In this document: piece by piece, positions 47,476 to 56,616 of the stretch | Position numbering within the stretch: position 1 is the stretch's first letter | How the letters are laid out: each line of letters starts with the position of its first letter | NCBI RefSeq assembly: GCF_014644455.1 | Contig: NZ_BMKS01000010.1 | Span: 1-64,000, forward strand | From: Caldovatus sediminis | Lineage (GTDB): Bacteria; Pseudomonadota; Alphaproteobacteria; Acetobacterales; Acetobacteraceae | Reading direction: 5' to 3' | Length of the DNA: 64,000 nucleotides | Made by a program: the position numbers and the translations under genes | Notes under the pieces: generated by a model | What the model was told of the DNA's origin: nothing | The model's database searches: none | The model's input: the letters and a program-made list of their open reading frames with translations, nothing else

Positions 47476-49095
47476 TCAATCCGCCGCGGCCTTCGCCTCG
47501 CGGTTCCCGACCAGCGCCATCAGCGTGTCCAGCCGGTCCGCCTCACTCGCCGGCTTGTCGCGGCGGATGCGCAGGATGCGCGGGAAGCGCAGCGCCACGC
47601 CGGACTTGTGCCGCATGGAGCGCTGTGCCGCGTCGAAGGCCACCTCCAGCACCAGCGCCTTCTCCACCTCCCGGACCGGCCCGAAGCGCGCCACGGTGTG
47701 GTTGCGGATCCAGCGGCCGAGCCAGAGCAGCTCCTGGTCCGTGTAGCCGGAATAGGCCTTGCCCACCGGCACCAGCTCCTCGCCGCCCCGCCCGTCCGGC
47801 CGCCACAGGCCGAAGGTGTAGTCGCTGTAATAGGAGCTGCGCTTGCCGCTGCCGCGCTGCGCGTACATCAGCACCGCGTCCACCGAGAGCGGCTCGCGCT
47901 TCCACTTCCACCACAGCCCCTTCACCCGCCCCGCCACATAGGGGCTGTCCGCGCGCTTGAGCATCAGCCCCTCGATCGAGGCCGCCCGCGCCCCGGCGCG
48001 GATCGCCGAGAGCTGCGCGACCGAGGCGAAGGCGATCTGCGGCGAGAGGTCCATCCGCGCCGGCCGCACGCGCGCGATCCAGGCCTCGAGCCGCGCGCGG
48101 CGGGTGTCGAAGGGCAGCGCCCGCAGGTCCTCCTCGCCCTCGAACAGCAGGTCGTAGAGCCGCACGCCCGCCGGGTAGTCGCGCATCAGCTTCGGCCCGA
48201 CGGTCTTGCGGTTGAGCCGCTGCTGCAGGTCGGCGAAGGGCGCGACCTCGCCCCCGTCGCGGATCACCAGCAGCTCGCCGTCGAGCACGGCGTGGAAGTC
48301 CATCGCCTCGACGATCTCCGGGAAGGCGGCGGAGACGTCCTCGCCGCCGCGGCTCCAGATCCGGCGTCCGCCGGGGCCGGCGCAGAGCTGGACGCGGATG
48401 CCGTCCCATTTCCACTCGGCGCGCCAATCCTCCGGCTGCAGGACGGCGAGATCGGAATCCCCCAGCGGATGGGCGAGCATCAGCGGGCGGAACACCGGCG
48501 TCCCGCGCGGATCGGGCCTCTCCCCCTTGCCCTCCAGCCAGCGGAACAGCGGCAGGTAGGGCGGCGCGACGCCGTGCCAGACCTCCTCGATCTCCTCGAC
48601 CGGCCTGCCGGACCATTCGGCGAGGGCGATGCGCGCGAGCCGGCCGGAGGCGCCGACGCGCAACCCGCCCGTGACCAGCTTGATCAGCGCGAAACGCCCG
48701 CCGGCGTCGAGCGCGTCGAGCCAGCCCGCGATCAGCGCCGGCAGCTCGGCCTTGGGCGTGCGCTCCAGCCCCTCCGCCACCTCGGAGAGGGTCGGCGGCG
48801 GGGCGTTCGCACCGGCGCGCGGCGGCCAGACCAGAGCGATGGTCTCGGCGGAATCGCCGACATAGTCGCGGCTCAGCGCCAGCAGCACCGGGTCCACGCG
48901 CGCGGCGGCGAGCTCGCGCAGCAGCGCGGGCTTGGCGGTGGTGAAGACCAGCTCCTCGGTCAGCGCGGCGAGGCCGATGCCGCGGTCCGGGTCCGGCTGC
49001 TCGGCGAACCAGCGCTTGAGCAGGGCGATCTTGGCGTTGCGGCCCGGCGTGAACACCAGGCGCTCGAGCAGCGCGGCGAAGGCCGGGATGCTCAC
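47476..49095 (-). CDS. ATP-dependent DNA ligase of the Lhr-associated repair cluster
   Basis: 539 residues from GTG 49095, overlapping the exonuclease stop as GTGA. N-terminal helical DNA-binding domain (1-200), then the adenylation domain with nucleophile K229 in EWKWDGIRVQL, DGELLVIRDG, and EGLMLKRADSPY, followed by the OB domain (WKWKREPLSVDAVLMYAQ, ELVPVGKAYSGYTDQE). This family is known as the cisplatin-damage-response or ligase-associated set, partnered with an MBL exonuclease, an Lhr-like helicase and PdeM, all present here. Expected role: sealing ends during DNA-damage repair. Confidence 0.94.
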   Translation of the reverse strand: MSIPAFAALLERLVFTPGRNAKIALLKRWFAEQPDPDRGIGLAALTEELVFTTAKPALLRELAAARVDPVLLALSRDYVGDSAETIALVWPPRAGANAPPPTLSEVAEGLERTPKAELPALIAGWLDALDAGGRFALIKLVTGGLRVGASGRLARIALAEWSGRPVEEIEEVWHGVAPPYLPLFRWLEGKGERPDPRGTPVFRPLMLAHPLGDSDLAVLQPEDWRAEWKWDGIRVQLCAGPGGRRIWSRGGEDVSAAFPEIVEAMDFHAVLDGELLVIRDGGEVAPFADLQQRLNRKTVGPKLMRDYPAGVRLYDLLFEGEEDLRALPFDTRRARLEAWIARVRPARMDLSPQIAFASVAQLSAIRAGARAASIEGLMLKRADSPYVAGRVKGLWWKWKREPLSVDAVLMYAQRGSGKRSSYYSDYTFGLWRPDGRGGEELVPVGKAYSGYTDQELLWLGRWIRNHTVARFGPVREVEKALVLEVAFDAAQRSMRHKSGVALRFPRILRIRRDKPASEADRLDTLMALVGNREAKAAAD

Positions 49096-50141
49096 GCTGC
49101 GCCCTCCGCGGCCCCGGTCTCCGCCTCTCCCTCGTCCTCCTCGCCGAGCCCGACCAGGTGCAGCGCGCGGCCGCGGATGCCGCGCCGGCCCATCGCATGC
49201 ACCAGCGCGTCGTCGCGGCCGTGCGTGACCCACACCTCCGGCGCGCCGGTCTCGTCAATGGTCGCGTTCAGCTCGTCCCAGTCGGCGTGGTCGGAGAGGA
49301 CGAGCGGCAGCTCCACCCCGCGCGCCTTGGCGCGCTGGCGCACCCGCATCCAGCCGGAGGCGAGGCAGGCCACCGGATCGGTGAGCCGCCGCGCCCAGCG
49401 CTCCGCCACCACGGAGGGCGGCGCCAGCACGATCGCCCCGCGCAGCGCCTCCTTCCGCGCCGCCGTCGCCGGCCGGAGGTCGCCGAGCCGCACACCCAGC
49501 GCCTCGTAGGTCCGGCAGAGCGGCAGCAGCGCGCCGTGCAGCCAGATCGGCGCCTCCCAGCCGGCGCGGCGCAGCAGCGCGATCAGCCTCTGGCACTTGC
49601 CGAGCGCGTAGCAGCCGACGACATGCGTCCGTTCCGGGAATAGGGCGACGGAGGCGAGCAGCTTCGCGATCTCCTCCTCCGGCCTTGGGTGGCGGAACAC
49701 CGGCAGGCCGAAGGTCGCCTCGGTGACGAAGACGTCGCAGCCGCGCTCCACCTCGAAGGGCGCGCAGGTCGGGTCGGGCGTGCGCTTGTAGTCGCCGGAG
49801 ACCACCGCGCGGCTGCCCCGCCACTCCAGGCAGACCTGCGCGCTGCCGAGCACGTGCCCGGCCGGGCGCAGCCAGATCCGCACGCCGTTCTGCACGACCA
49901 CCTCGCCGGGCCGGAGCGGCTGCTGCCGCCGCCCTGCGCGCCCGTCGCCCAGGCGCGCGCGCATGATGGCCAGCGTCTCCGGCGTGGCGAGGACCGCGCC
50001 GTGGTCCGGCCGGGCGTGGTCGGAATGGCCGTGCGTGATCACCGCGCGCGCCACCGGACGCGTCGGGTCCACGAAGAAATCGCCGGGTTCGCACCAGAGC
50101 CCCGCGGGGGTGACGCGGAGCCAGGTCTCGGGATGGGGCAT
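49092..50141 (-). CDS. Ligase-associated DNA exonuclease (MBL/beta-CASP type)
   Basis: About 349 residues from ATG 50141 (a GTG sits one codon earlier). Metallo-beta-lactamase metal motif VITHGHSDHARPDHGA, later ARAVVSGDYKRTPD and TEATFGLPVFRHP, and the beta-CASP-like part with YALGKCQRLIALL and LVLSDHADWDELN. It resembles SNM1/Artemis-like nucleases that process DNA ends. Coupled by GTGA overlap to the ligase; divergent from the helicase gene. Confidence 0.93.
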   Translation of the reverse strand: MPHPETWLRVTPAGLWCEPGDFFVDPTRPVARAVITHGHSDHARPDHGAVLATPETLAIMRARLGDGRAGRRQQPLRPGEVVVQNGVRIWLRPAGHVLGSAQVCLEWRGSRAVVSGDYKRTPDPTCAPFEVERGCDVFVTEATFGLPVFRHPRPEEEIAKLLASVALFPERTHVVGCYALGKCQRLIALLRRAGWEAPIWLHGALLPLCRTYEALGVRLGDLRPATAARKEALRGAIVLAPPSVVAERWARRLTDPVACLASGWMRVRQRAKARGVELPLVLSDHADWDELNATIDETGAPEVWVTHGRDDALVHAMGRRGIRGRALHLVGLGEEDEGEAETGAAEGAA

Positions 50142-50244
50142 CACTCTCGCTCAGATGGCCGGCGGCCCGGCGCAATCCGAGGGCCACGCCGGGGTGCGGC
50201 GGCACCTTCCCGCCGCGCCGCCGCCCCGCCATAGTGCCGCGCCG

Positions 50245-52797
50245 ATGGGAACATTGCCAGAACCCTTCGCCGGCTGGTTCGCCGCCCGCGGCTGGACCCC
50301 ACGCCCGCACCAGCTCGCCCTGCTGCGCGCGGCCGAGGCCGGCGAATCGGCGCTGCTCGTCGCCCCGACCGGCGGCGGCAAGACCCTCGCCGGCTTCCTG
50401 CCCAGCCTGCTCGACCTGCACCGCGCCCCCCGCCGCGGCCTGCACACGCTCTATGTCTCGCCGCTCAAGGCGCTCGCCGTGGACATCGCGCGCAACCTCA
50501 CCGCGCCGATCGCCGGGATGGGCCTCCCCGTCCGCGTCGAGACGCGCACCGGCGACACGCCCGCCAACCGCCGCGCCCGCCAGCGCGCCGACCCGCCGCA
50601 CCTCCTGCTCACCACGCCGGAGAGCCTGACCCTGCTGCTCACCCTGCCGGAGGCGCGCGCGCTGTTCGGCGGCCTCGCCGCCGTGGTGGTGGACGAGGTG
50701 CACGCGCTCGCCGGCACCAAGCGCGGCGACCAGCTCGCCCTCTGCCTCTCGCGCCTCGGCGCCCTCGCGCCGCGCGCGCGCCGTGTCGGCCTCTCGGCCA
50801 CGGTGGCGCACCCGGAGCCGCTGCGCGCCTTCCTCTCCCCCACCGGCCGCGCCGAGGCGGTGCGCCTGATCGAGGCCCGCGGCGGCGCGGCGCCGGAGAT
50901 CTCCGTGATGCTGCCGGAGGGCCACCTGCCCTGGGGCGGCCACATGGGCCTCGCCAGCGCGCCGGAGATCCACCGCCGCATCCGCGAGGCCCGCGTCACC
51001 ATCGTCTTCGTCAACACCCGCGCGCAGGCGGAGCTGATCTTCCAGGCGCTCTGGCGCCTCAACGACGACACCCTGCCGATCGCCCTGCACCACGGCAGCC
51101 TCACCGTCGAGCAGCGGCGCAAGGTGGAGGCGGCGATGGCGGCGGGAAGGCTGCGCGCCGTCGTCGCCACCTCGAGCCTCGACCTCGGCATAGACTGGGG
51201 CGACGTGGACCAGGTGATCCAGGTCGGCGCGCCGAAGGGCGTGGCGCGGCTGCTGCAGCGCGTCGGCCGCGCCAACCACCGCATGGAGGAGCCCTCCCGC
51301 GCCGTCCTCGTCCCCGCCAGCCGCTTCGAGGTGATCGAGTGCGCCGCCGCGCTCGGCGCCATCGCCGCCGGCGAGCTGGACGGCGACCCGCCGCGGCCCG
51401 GCGGCCTCGACGTGCTCGCCCAGCACGTCCTGGCGATGGCCTGCCACGGCCCCTTCCACCCGGACGAGCTCTACGCCGAGGTCAGGCGCGCCGCGCCCTA
51501 CGCGGACCTCCCGCGCCGCGACTTCGACGACGTGCTGCGCTTCGTCGAGGACGGCGGCTACGCGCTGCGCGCCTACGAGCGCTTCCGCCGCCTGTTCCGC
51601 GACGCGCAGGGCCTGGTCCATGTGCGCGACCGGCGCGTGGCGCGGCAGCTCCGCATGAACCTCGGCACCATCGTCGAGACGCCGATGCTGAAGGTGCGGC
51701 TGCGCGGCGGCCCGGTGCTCGGCGAGGTGGAGGAGTGGTTCGTCTCCACCCTCTCCCCCGGCGACGGCTTCCTGTTCGCCGGCCAGGCGCTGCGCTTCGA
51801 GGGGCTGGACGGGCTCACCTGCGTCGTCTCGCGCGGCGCCGAGGGCGAGCTGCGCGTGCCCGTCTATGCCGGCGCGCGCATGCCGCTCTCCACCTACCTC
51901 GCCGCGCGGGTGCGCGAGATCATCCACGACCCGCGCCGCTGGAAGGCGCTGCCGCCGCCGGTGCGCGAATGGCTGCGCCTGCAGCGGCGCTACTCGGCCC
52001 TGCCCGAGCCGGACGGGCTGCTGATCGAGACCTTCCCGCGCGGCGGGCAATGGTTCCTCGTCGCCTACTGCTTCGAGGGGCGCCTCGCCCACCAGACGCT
52101 CGGCATGCTGGTGACGAGGCGCATGGAGCGGATGGGCCACGGCCCGCTCGGCTACCTCGCCACCGACTACGTCCTCGCGACCTGGTCCGCCTTCGAGCCG
52201 ACGGATGTCGAGGCGCTGTTCGAGGAGGACATCCTCGGCGAGGACCTCGAGGAGTGGATGGCGGAGAGCTCCATGCTCCGCCGCACCTTCCGCACCATCG
52301 CCACCATCGCCGGCCTGATCGAGAAGCGCCACCCCGGCGCCGCGAAGTCCGGCCGGCAGATGAGCATGAACGCCGACCTGATCTACGACGTGCTGCGCCG
52401 GCACGAGCCCGACCACGTCCTGCTGCGCGCGACGCGCCGGGAGGCCGCCGCGGGCCTCACCGACGTCGGCCGCATCGCGCGGCTGCTCGCGCGCGCGCGC
52501 GGGCGCATCCGGCACATGCGGCTGGACCGGGTCTCGCCCCTCGCCGTGCCGGCGCTGATCGAGCACGGCCACGAATGGGTCGCCGGCGGCGCCGAGGACG
52601 CGCTGCTCGCCGAGGCCGCCGCGCTGGTCGAGGAGGCGACGGAGGGGGCGGAGATCTTCGCCGGGACCCTCGCCGCCGTCGCCGAGAGCGTGCATGTGCG
52701 CGCCGGCATGGTGGACCGCCCGCGACGGCCGCGCGGGAAGGCGCCCCGCCGCTCGGGCAGCGTCCGCTCCGCCGCGCGCGGCGCCGCCCGCCCCTAG
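50245..52797 (+). CDS. Lhr-like DEXH-box DNA helicase
   Basis: 850 residues. Motif I APTGGGKT at 40-47, Ia TLYVSPLKALAVDI, motif II VVVDEVHAL near 150, motif III VGLSATVAHP, motif V ATSSLDLGIDWGDVDQVIQVGAP, and motif VI RLLQRVGRANHR. The C-terminal half has the winged-helix and Lhr-core regions (LGTIVETPMLKVRLRGG, then ATDYVLATWSAFEP and VEALFEEDILGEDLEEWM). It is the helicase of the ligase-associated repair cluster, and lies 24 bp before pdeM. Confidence 0.95.
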   Translation: MGTLPEPFAGWFAARGWTPRPHQLALLRAAEAGESALLVAPTGGGKTLAGFLPSLLDLHRAPRRGLHTLYVSPLKALAVDIARNLTAPIAGMGLPVRVETRTGDTPANRRARQRADPPHLLLTTPESLTLLLTLPEARALFGGLAAVVVDEVHALAGTKRGDQLALCLSRLGALAPRARRVGLSATVAHPEPLRAFLSPTGRAEAVRLIEARGGAAPEISVMLPEGHLPWGGHMGLASAPEIHRRIREARVTIVFVNTRAQAELIFQALWRLNDDTLPIALHHGSLTVEQRRKVEAAMAAGRLRAVVATSSLDLGIDWGDVDQVIQVGAPKGVARLLQRVGRANHRMEEPSRAVLVPASRFEVIECAAALGAIAAGELDGDPPRPGGLDVLAQHVLAMACHGPFHPDELYAEVRRAAPYADLPRRDFDDVLRFVEDGGYALRAYERFRRLFRDAQGLVHVRDRRVARQLRMNLGTIVETPMLKVRLRGGPVLGEVEEWFVSTLSPGDGFLFAGQALRFEGLDGLTCVVSRGAEGELRVPVYAGARMPLSTYLAARVREIIHDPRRWKALPPPVREWLRLQRRYSALPEPDGLLIETFPRGGQWFLVAYCFEGRLAHQTLGMLVTRRMERMGHGPLGYLATDYVLATWSAFEPTDVEALFEEDILGEDLEEWMAESSMLRRTFRTIATIAGLIEKRHPGAAKSGRQMSMNADLIYDVLRRHEPDHVLLRATRREAAAGLTDVGRIARLLARARGRIRHMRLDRVSPLAVPALIEHGHEWVAGGAEDALLAEAAALVEEATEGAEIFAGTLAAVAESVHVRAGMVDRPRRPRGKAPRRSGSVRSAARGAARP

Positions 52798-52821
52798 CGT
52801 CCCCGCATTCCAGGAACATCG

Positions 52822-53532
52822 ATGAGTCCCGCTCCCTTCTACCTCGCCGGCGAGCGCCTGCTGCTCGATCCCTCCGGCGCGCTGTTCTGGCCCGCGCGCC
52901 GGCTGCTCGCCGTCGCCGACCTGCACCTCGAGAAGGGCAGCCACTTCGCCGCCCGCGGCGGCCGCTTCCTGCCGCCCTACGACACGCGCGAGACGCTCGC
53001 CCGCCTCGCCCCGCTGCTGCGCCGCTACCGCCCGGCGCGCCTCGTCGCGCTCGGCGACAGCTTCCACGACGCGGAGGGCCACGCCCGCCTCGCCCCTGCC
53101 GACGCGGCGCTGCTCCGGCGCCTGCTCGACGGCGCCGACGTCGTGTGGGTGCTCGGCAACCACGATCCGGTCGCGCCGGAGGGGCTTCCCGGGCAGGCCG
53201 TGGCGGAATGGCGGGAGGGCCCGATCGCCTTCCGCCACATCGGCGGCGCGACGACGCCCGAGGTTTCGGGCCATTTCCACCCCAGGGCCACCGCCCCGAC
53301 GCGCTGCGGCGGCGTCACCCGCCCCTGCTTCGTCGCGGACGCGCGCCGGGTGCTGCTGCCCGCCTTCGGGGCCTACACCGGCGGCCTCGACGCGCGCGAT
53401 CCCGCCATCGCCGCGCTGTTCCCGCGCGGCGCGCGGCTGTTCCTGCTCGGGCGCGATCGCCTCTACAGCCTGCCCGCGCCGCCCGCCCCCCGCCGGCCGG
53501 CCACGGGCGCTACGGGAACAGCACTCCCGTGA
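52822..53532 (+). CDS. pdeM: Ligase-associated DNA damage response endonuclease PdeM
   Basis: 236 residues of the calcineurin-like metallophosphoesterase family: VADLHLEKGSHFA (metal motif I), ALGDSFHDAEGHARL (II), VWVLGNHDP (III), SGHFHPRA (IV). Two metals are expected. PdeM is the nuclease partner of the Lhr-like helicase; it acts on damaged or branched DNA, by family knowledge. Its 3' end overlaps the convergent fasciclin gene by 23 bases. Confidence 0.93.
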   Translation: MSPAPFYLAGERLLLDPSGALFWPARRLLAVADLHLEKGSHFAARGGRFLPPYDTRETLARLAPLLRRYRPARLVALGDSFHDAEGHARLAPADAALLRRLLDGADVVWVLGNHDPVAPEGLPGQAVAEWREGPIAFRHIGGATTPEVSGHFHPRATAPTRCGGVTRPCFVADARRVLLPAFGAYTGGLDARDPAIAALFPRGARLFLLGRDRLYSLPAPPAPRRPATGATGTALP

Positions 53533-54184
53533 GCGGCCAGATCACGCCGTTGCTCGCGGGGATCGCCGGCCCGGCGAGCCGCGCCGCCGGCATCACGTTC
53601 GCGCCCGCCGCGCCGAACCCGGCCGACTGCAGGCCGGGCGCCGGATTGCTGACCGCGACGTCCTCGCCGCCGCTCGACCGCACATGCACCTCGTTGCCGT
53701 TCAGCGTCCGGAGCCGGTGCTCGCCCGCCGCGGGCAGGGCCGCACCGTAGGGCAGGCCGGGAATGACGTGATACTGCACCAGCGCGCGCAGCCGCACCGG
53801 GTCGCGGTCGCCGCCGCCGGCGCTGTCGCCGGAGCCCGGCGTGCCGACCAGATCCTGCAGCATCGCCGACGGGGCGCCCTGCACGGCCGCGTCGGTCGGG
53901 GCGAGGACGGTGAAAGGCCCGGCGCCCCGCAGCTCCTCCACCATGCCGGCCCGGCTGAGGAGGTCGAGGAAACGGCCGAACCGGCCGTCGGCCGCCAGCG
54001 TGTCGGCGACGTTGCGCCCGGTCGCGGACGCCGCCGCCGGCGGCGGCGTGATGACCACGGTCGAGCCGGGCGGCGCGACCACCGTCTGCGCGCGCCCCGC
54101 ACGGCCCCCGCCCGTCAGCAGGGTCGCGCCGCCAACCCCCGCCGCCGCCGCGGCGAGGAGCCTGCGCCGGTGCCAGAACGCCAT
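53510..54184 (-). CDS. Exported fasciclin-domain protein
   Basis: 224 residues from ATG 54184. The leader MAFWHRRRLLAAAAAGVGGATLL looks like a Tat/Sec signal. The single FAS1 domain (~57-224) has GRNVADTLAADGRFGRFLDLL, the H1-type block GPFTVLAPTDAAVQ, LVQYHVIPGLPYG, and the H2-type C-terminal SNGVIWPLTGVLFP. FAS1 proteins mediate adhesion or surface interactions; the specific role is unknown. There is a Gly/Asp-rich insertion (about 114-128). Confidence 0.9.
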   Translation of the reverse strand: MAFWHRRRLLAAAAAGVGGATLLTGGGRAGRAQTVVAPPGSTVVITPPPAAASATGRNVADTLAADGRFGRFLDLLSRAGMVEELRGAGPFTVLAPTDAAVQGAPSAMLQDLVGTPGSGDSAGGGDRDPVRLRALVQYHVIPGLPYGAALPAAGEHRLRTLNGNEVHVRSSGGEDVAVSNPAPGLQSAGFGAAGANVMPAARLAGPAIPASNGVIWPLTGVLFP

Positions 54185-54393
54185 CGCACGGGTCCTCTTC
54201 TTCTTCGCGGAGGGACCGGGCGCGCTCCCGCATCGCGGCGAGCCGGCCGGGCGAAGGCGCGCCCACTGCCCGGGCAACGCGCCGACGCCGGCCCGGTTCG
54301 CGCCCCGACCGGCGGCGCCGCGGCGCCCCCGTCCGATCGGGAGGCGGACCGGCCTCGCATGGCGACCGGCGCCGCATCCCCATATCGAACCCG

Positions 54394-55869
54394 ATGCCGC
54401 GTCGGACAGCCCCGCCCCCGGTCCTGGTCTGGTTCCGCCAGGACCTCCGTCTCGCCGACAACCCCGCCCTCGCCGCCGCCGGGGACCGCCCCGTGCTGCC
54501 GGTCTACGTGCTCGACGAGGCGGCCGCCGGGCGCTGGGCGCCGGGCGGGGCGGCGCGCTGGTGGCTGCACCACAGCCTCGCCGCCCTCGCGGCGGCGCTG
54601 CAGGCGAAAGGGGCGGGGCTGCATCTGGCGCGCGGGCGCGCGGAGGCAGTCCTGCCCTCGCTCGCCCGCGCCGTCGGCGCCGACGAGGTCCACGCGAACC
54701 GCCTCTGCGAGCCCTGGGCACGGGCGCAGGAGCGGCGCGTCGCGGCGGCGCTCGCCGAGGCCGGCGCGCGGCTCCGCCTGCACGGCTCGCCGCTGCTGCA
54801 TGACCCCGCGGACCTGCGCGCCGGCTCGGGCCGCCCCTACGAGGCGTTCACCCCCTTCGCCCGCGCCCTGCGCTCCCGGCTCGAGCACCTGGCGCCGCCG
54901 CTGCCGGCGCCGGGGCGCCTGGTGCCCGTGCCCGGCGCCCCCGAGGGCGAGACGGTGGCGGGCTGGCGCCTCGCGCCGGGCGCTCCCGACTGGGCGGCGG
55001 AGTTCGCCACCCTGTGGCGGCCGGGCGAGGCCGGGGCCGAGGCCCGGCTCGCGCGCTTCCTCGCCGCCGACCGGCTGCGCGCCTATGCCGCCGCGCGCGA
55101 CCGGCCCGGCGAGGCGGACGGCACCTCGGGCCTTTCGCCGCATCTGCACTGGGGAGAGATCTCGCCGCGCCGGGTCTGGCACGCGGTGCGGGACGCGGCG
55201 GCGAGCGGCGATCGCGCCGGCTCGGCCGAGCCCTTCCTGCGCGAGCTGCTGTGGCGCGAGTTCTGCCACCACCTGCTGTGGCACCGGCCGGAGATGCCCG
55301 AGCGCGCGCTGCGCCCCGCCTTCGACGGCTTTCCCTGGGCACCCGACGCGCGCCTGCTGCGCGCCTGGCAGCGCGGCCGGACCGGCTTTCCGATCGTGGA
55401 TGCCGGGATGCGCCAGCTCTGGCGGCTCGGCTGGATGCACAACCGGGTACGGATGATCGCCGGCTCCGTGCTGGTCAAGCACCTGCTGCAGCCCTGGCAG
55501 GACGGCGCCGCCTGGTTCTGGGACACCCTGGTGGACGCCGACCTCGCGAGCAACAGCGCGAACTGGCAATGGGTCGCGGGCAGCGGCACCGACGCCGCCC
55601 CCTGGTTCCGCATCTTCCATCCCGTCCTGCAGGGCGAGCGCTTCGATCCCGAGGGCCGCTACGTCCGGCGCTTCGTCCCCGAACTCGCCCGCCTGCCCGA
55701 CCGCTGGCTGCACCGGCCATGGCAGGCCCCGGAGCCCGTGCTGCGCGCGGCCGGCGTCGTGCTCGGGCGCGATTATCCGCGGCCGCTGGCGGACCCGGCC
55801 GAGGGACGCGCCCGCGCGCTCGCCGCCTTCGCCGCCATGCGCCGCCGCGCCGGAGCGGCGCCGGCATGA
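54394..55869 (+). CDS. phr: Deoxyribodipyrimidine photolyase
   Basis: 491 residues. N-terminal antenna-binding half starts PPVLVWFRQDLRLADNPALAAA; the FAD-binding half has GLSPHLHWGEISPRRVWHAV, LLWREFCHHLLWHRPEMPE, GFPIVDAGMRQLWRLGWMHNRVRM, and DADLASNSANWQWVAGSG, the class I CPD photolyase signature. It repairs UV-induced cyclobutane dimers using blue light. The stop overlaps the next gene as ATGA. Adjacent to the repair cluster. Confidence 0.95.
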   Translation: MPRRTAPPPVLVWFRQDLRLADNPALAAAGDRPVLPVYVLDEAAAGRWAPGGAARWWLHHSLAALAAALQAKGAGLHLARGRAEAVLPSLARAVGADEVHANRLCEPWARAQERRVAAALAEAGARLRLHGSPLLHDPADLRAGSGRPYEAFTPFARALRSRLEHLAPPLPAPGRLVPVPGAPEGETVAGWRLAPGAPDWAAEFATLWRPGEAGAEARLARFLAADRLRAYAAARDRPGEADGTSGLSPHLHWGEISPRRVWHAVRDAAASGDRAGSAEPFLRELLWREFCHHLLWHRPEMPERALRPAFDGFPWAPDARLLRAWQRGRTGFPIVDAGMRQLWRLGWMHNRVRMIAGSVLVKHLLQPWQDGAAWFWDTLVDADLASNSANWQWVAGSGTDAAPWFRIFHPVLQGERFDPEGRYVRRFVPELARLPDRWLHRPWQAPEPVLRAAGVVLGRDYPRPLADPAEGRARALAAFAAMRRRAGAAPA

Positions 55870-56588
55870 TCGAGCCGCCCTGGCGCCGCGGCTTCGCCGG
55901 CCTGCGCGTGGTCGCCGACGTGCACGGCGAGGCGGAGGCCTTCGCCCACGCCGTCGAGGGCGCGCGCGCGGCGGGGCTGTTCGTTCTCCAGCTCGGCGAC
56001 CTGACGGACTACGGTCCGGATTCGCCCGGCGTGCTGCGGCGCATGTTCGCGCTGATGGACGAGCGCCGGGGCCTGTTCCTGCTCGGCAACCACGACCACA
56101 AGCTGCGCCGCGCGCTGCTCGGCGTGCCGGTGCGGGTGGCGGCGGACGGCCTCGGCGCCACCCTCGAGCAGCTCGCGCGCGCCCCGGACGGCGCGGCGCT
56201 GCGCGCGCGCGCCGTGGAGGAGATCGCCCGCGCCCCCGCCTGGCTGCGCGACGGCGACCGCTTCTTCGTCCACGCCGCCTTCCACGACGCGATGCTGCTG
56301 CGCCCGCCGCCGCCCGATGCCGGCGCGCGCAAGCCGGAGGGCATCGTCACGCGCGCCCTGTTCGGCCAGGTGACGGGCCGGCTGCGGCCGGACGGCTACC
56401 CGGAGCGCGTGCACGGCTGGGTGGACCGCATCCCGGCGGGCCTGACGGTCTACTGCGGCCACGACCGGCGCTCGGCCGACGGGCGGCCCTACGAGCAGGT
56501 CGGCGCGCTGGGCGGCCGGGCGGTGTTCCTCGATCTCGGCGCGGGCAAGGGCGGGCACCTGGCGTGGGTGGACCTGCCCGCGGCGTGA
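55866..56588 (+). CDS. Metallophosphoesterase coupled to photolyase
   Basis: 240 residues from ATG 55866 within an ATGA overlap with phr. Calcineurin-like motifs: VVADVHGEAEAF, LQLGDLTDYGPD, LLGNHDHKLRR, FVHAAFHDAM and YCGHDRRSADGRPYEQVG. It is similar to ApaH/PrpE-like serine/threonine phosphatase or dinucleotide phosphatase proteins. The substrate cannot be decided from sequence. The tight coupling to phr is notable but not known to be functional. Confidence 0.88.
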   Translation: MIEPPWRRGFAGLRVVADVHGEAEAFAHAVEGARAAGLFVLQLGDLTDYGPDSPGVLRRMFALMDERRGLFLLGNHDHKLRRALLGVPVRVAADGLGATLEQLARAPDGAALRARAVEEIARAPAWLRDGDRFFVHAAFHDAMLLRPPPPDAGARKPEGIVTRALFGQVTGRLRPDGYPERVHGWVDRIPAGLTVYCGHDRRSADGRPYEQVGALGGRAVFLDLGAGKGGHLAWVDLPAA

Positions 56589-56616
56589 CGCAGGCGCCAC
56601 GACGCCCGGCGCGCCG

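Noticed and set aside
49255-53280. A 1341-codon minus-strand open frame across the helicase and exonuclease genes
   Set aside because: It is antisense to two well-supported genes, has Arg/Gly/Ala-biased composition and no domain. It is a third-position GC artefact.
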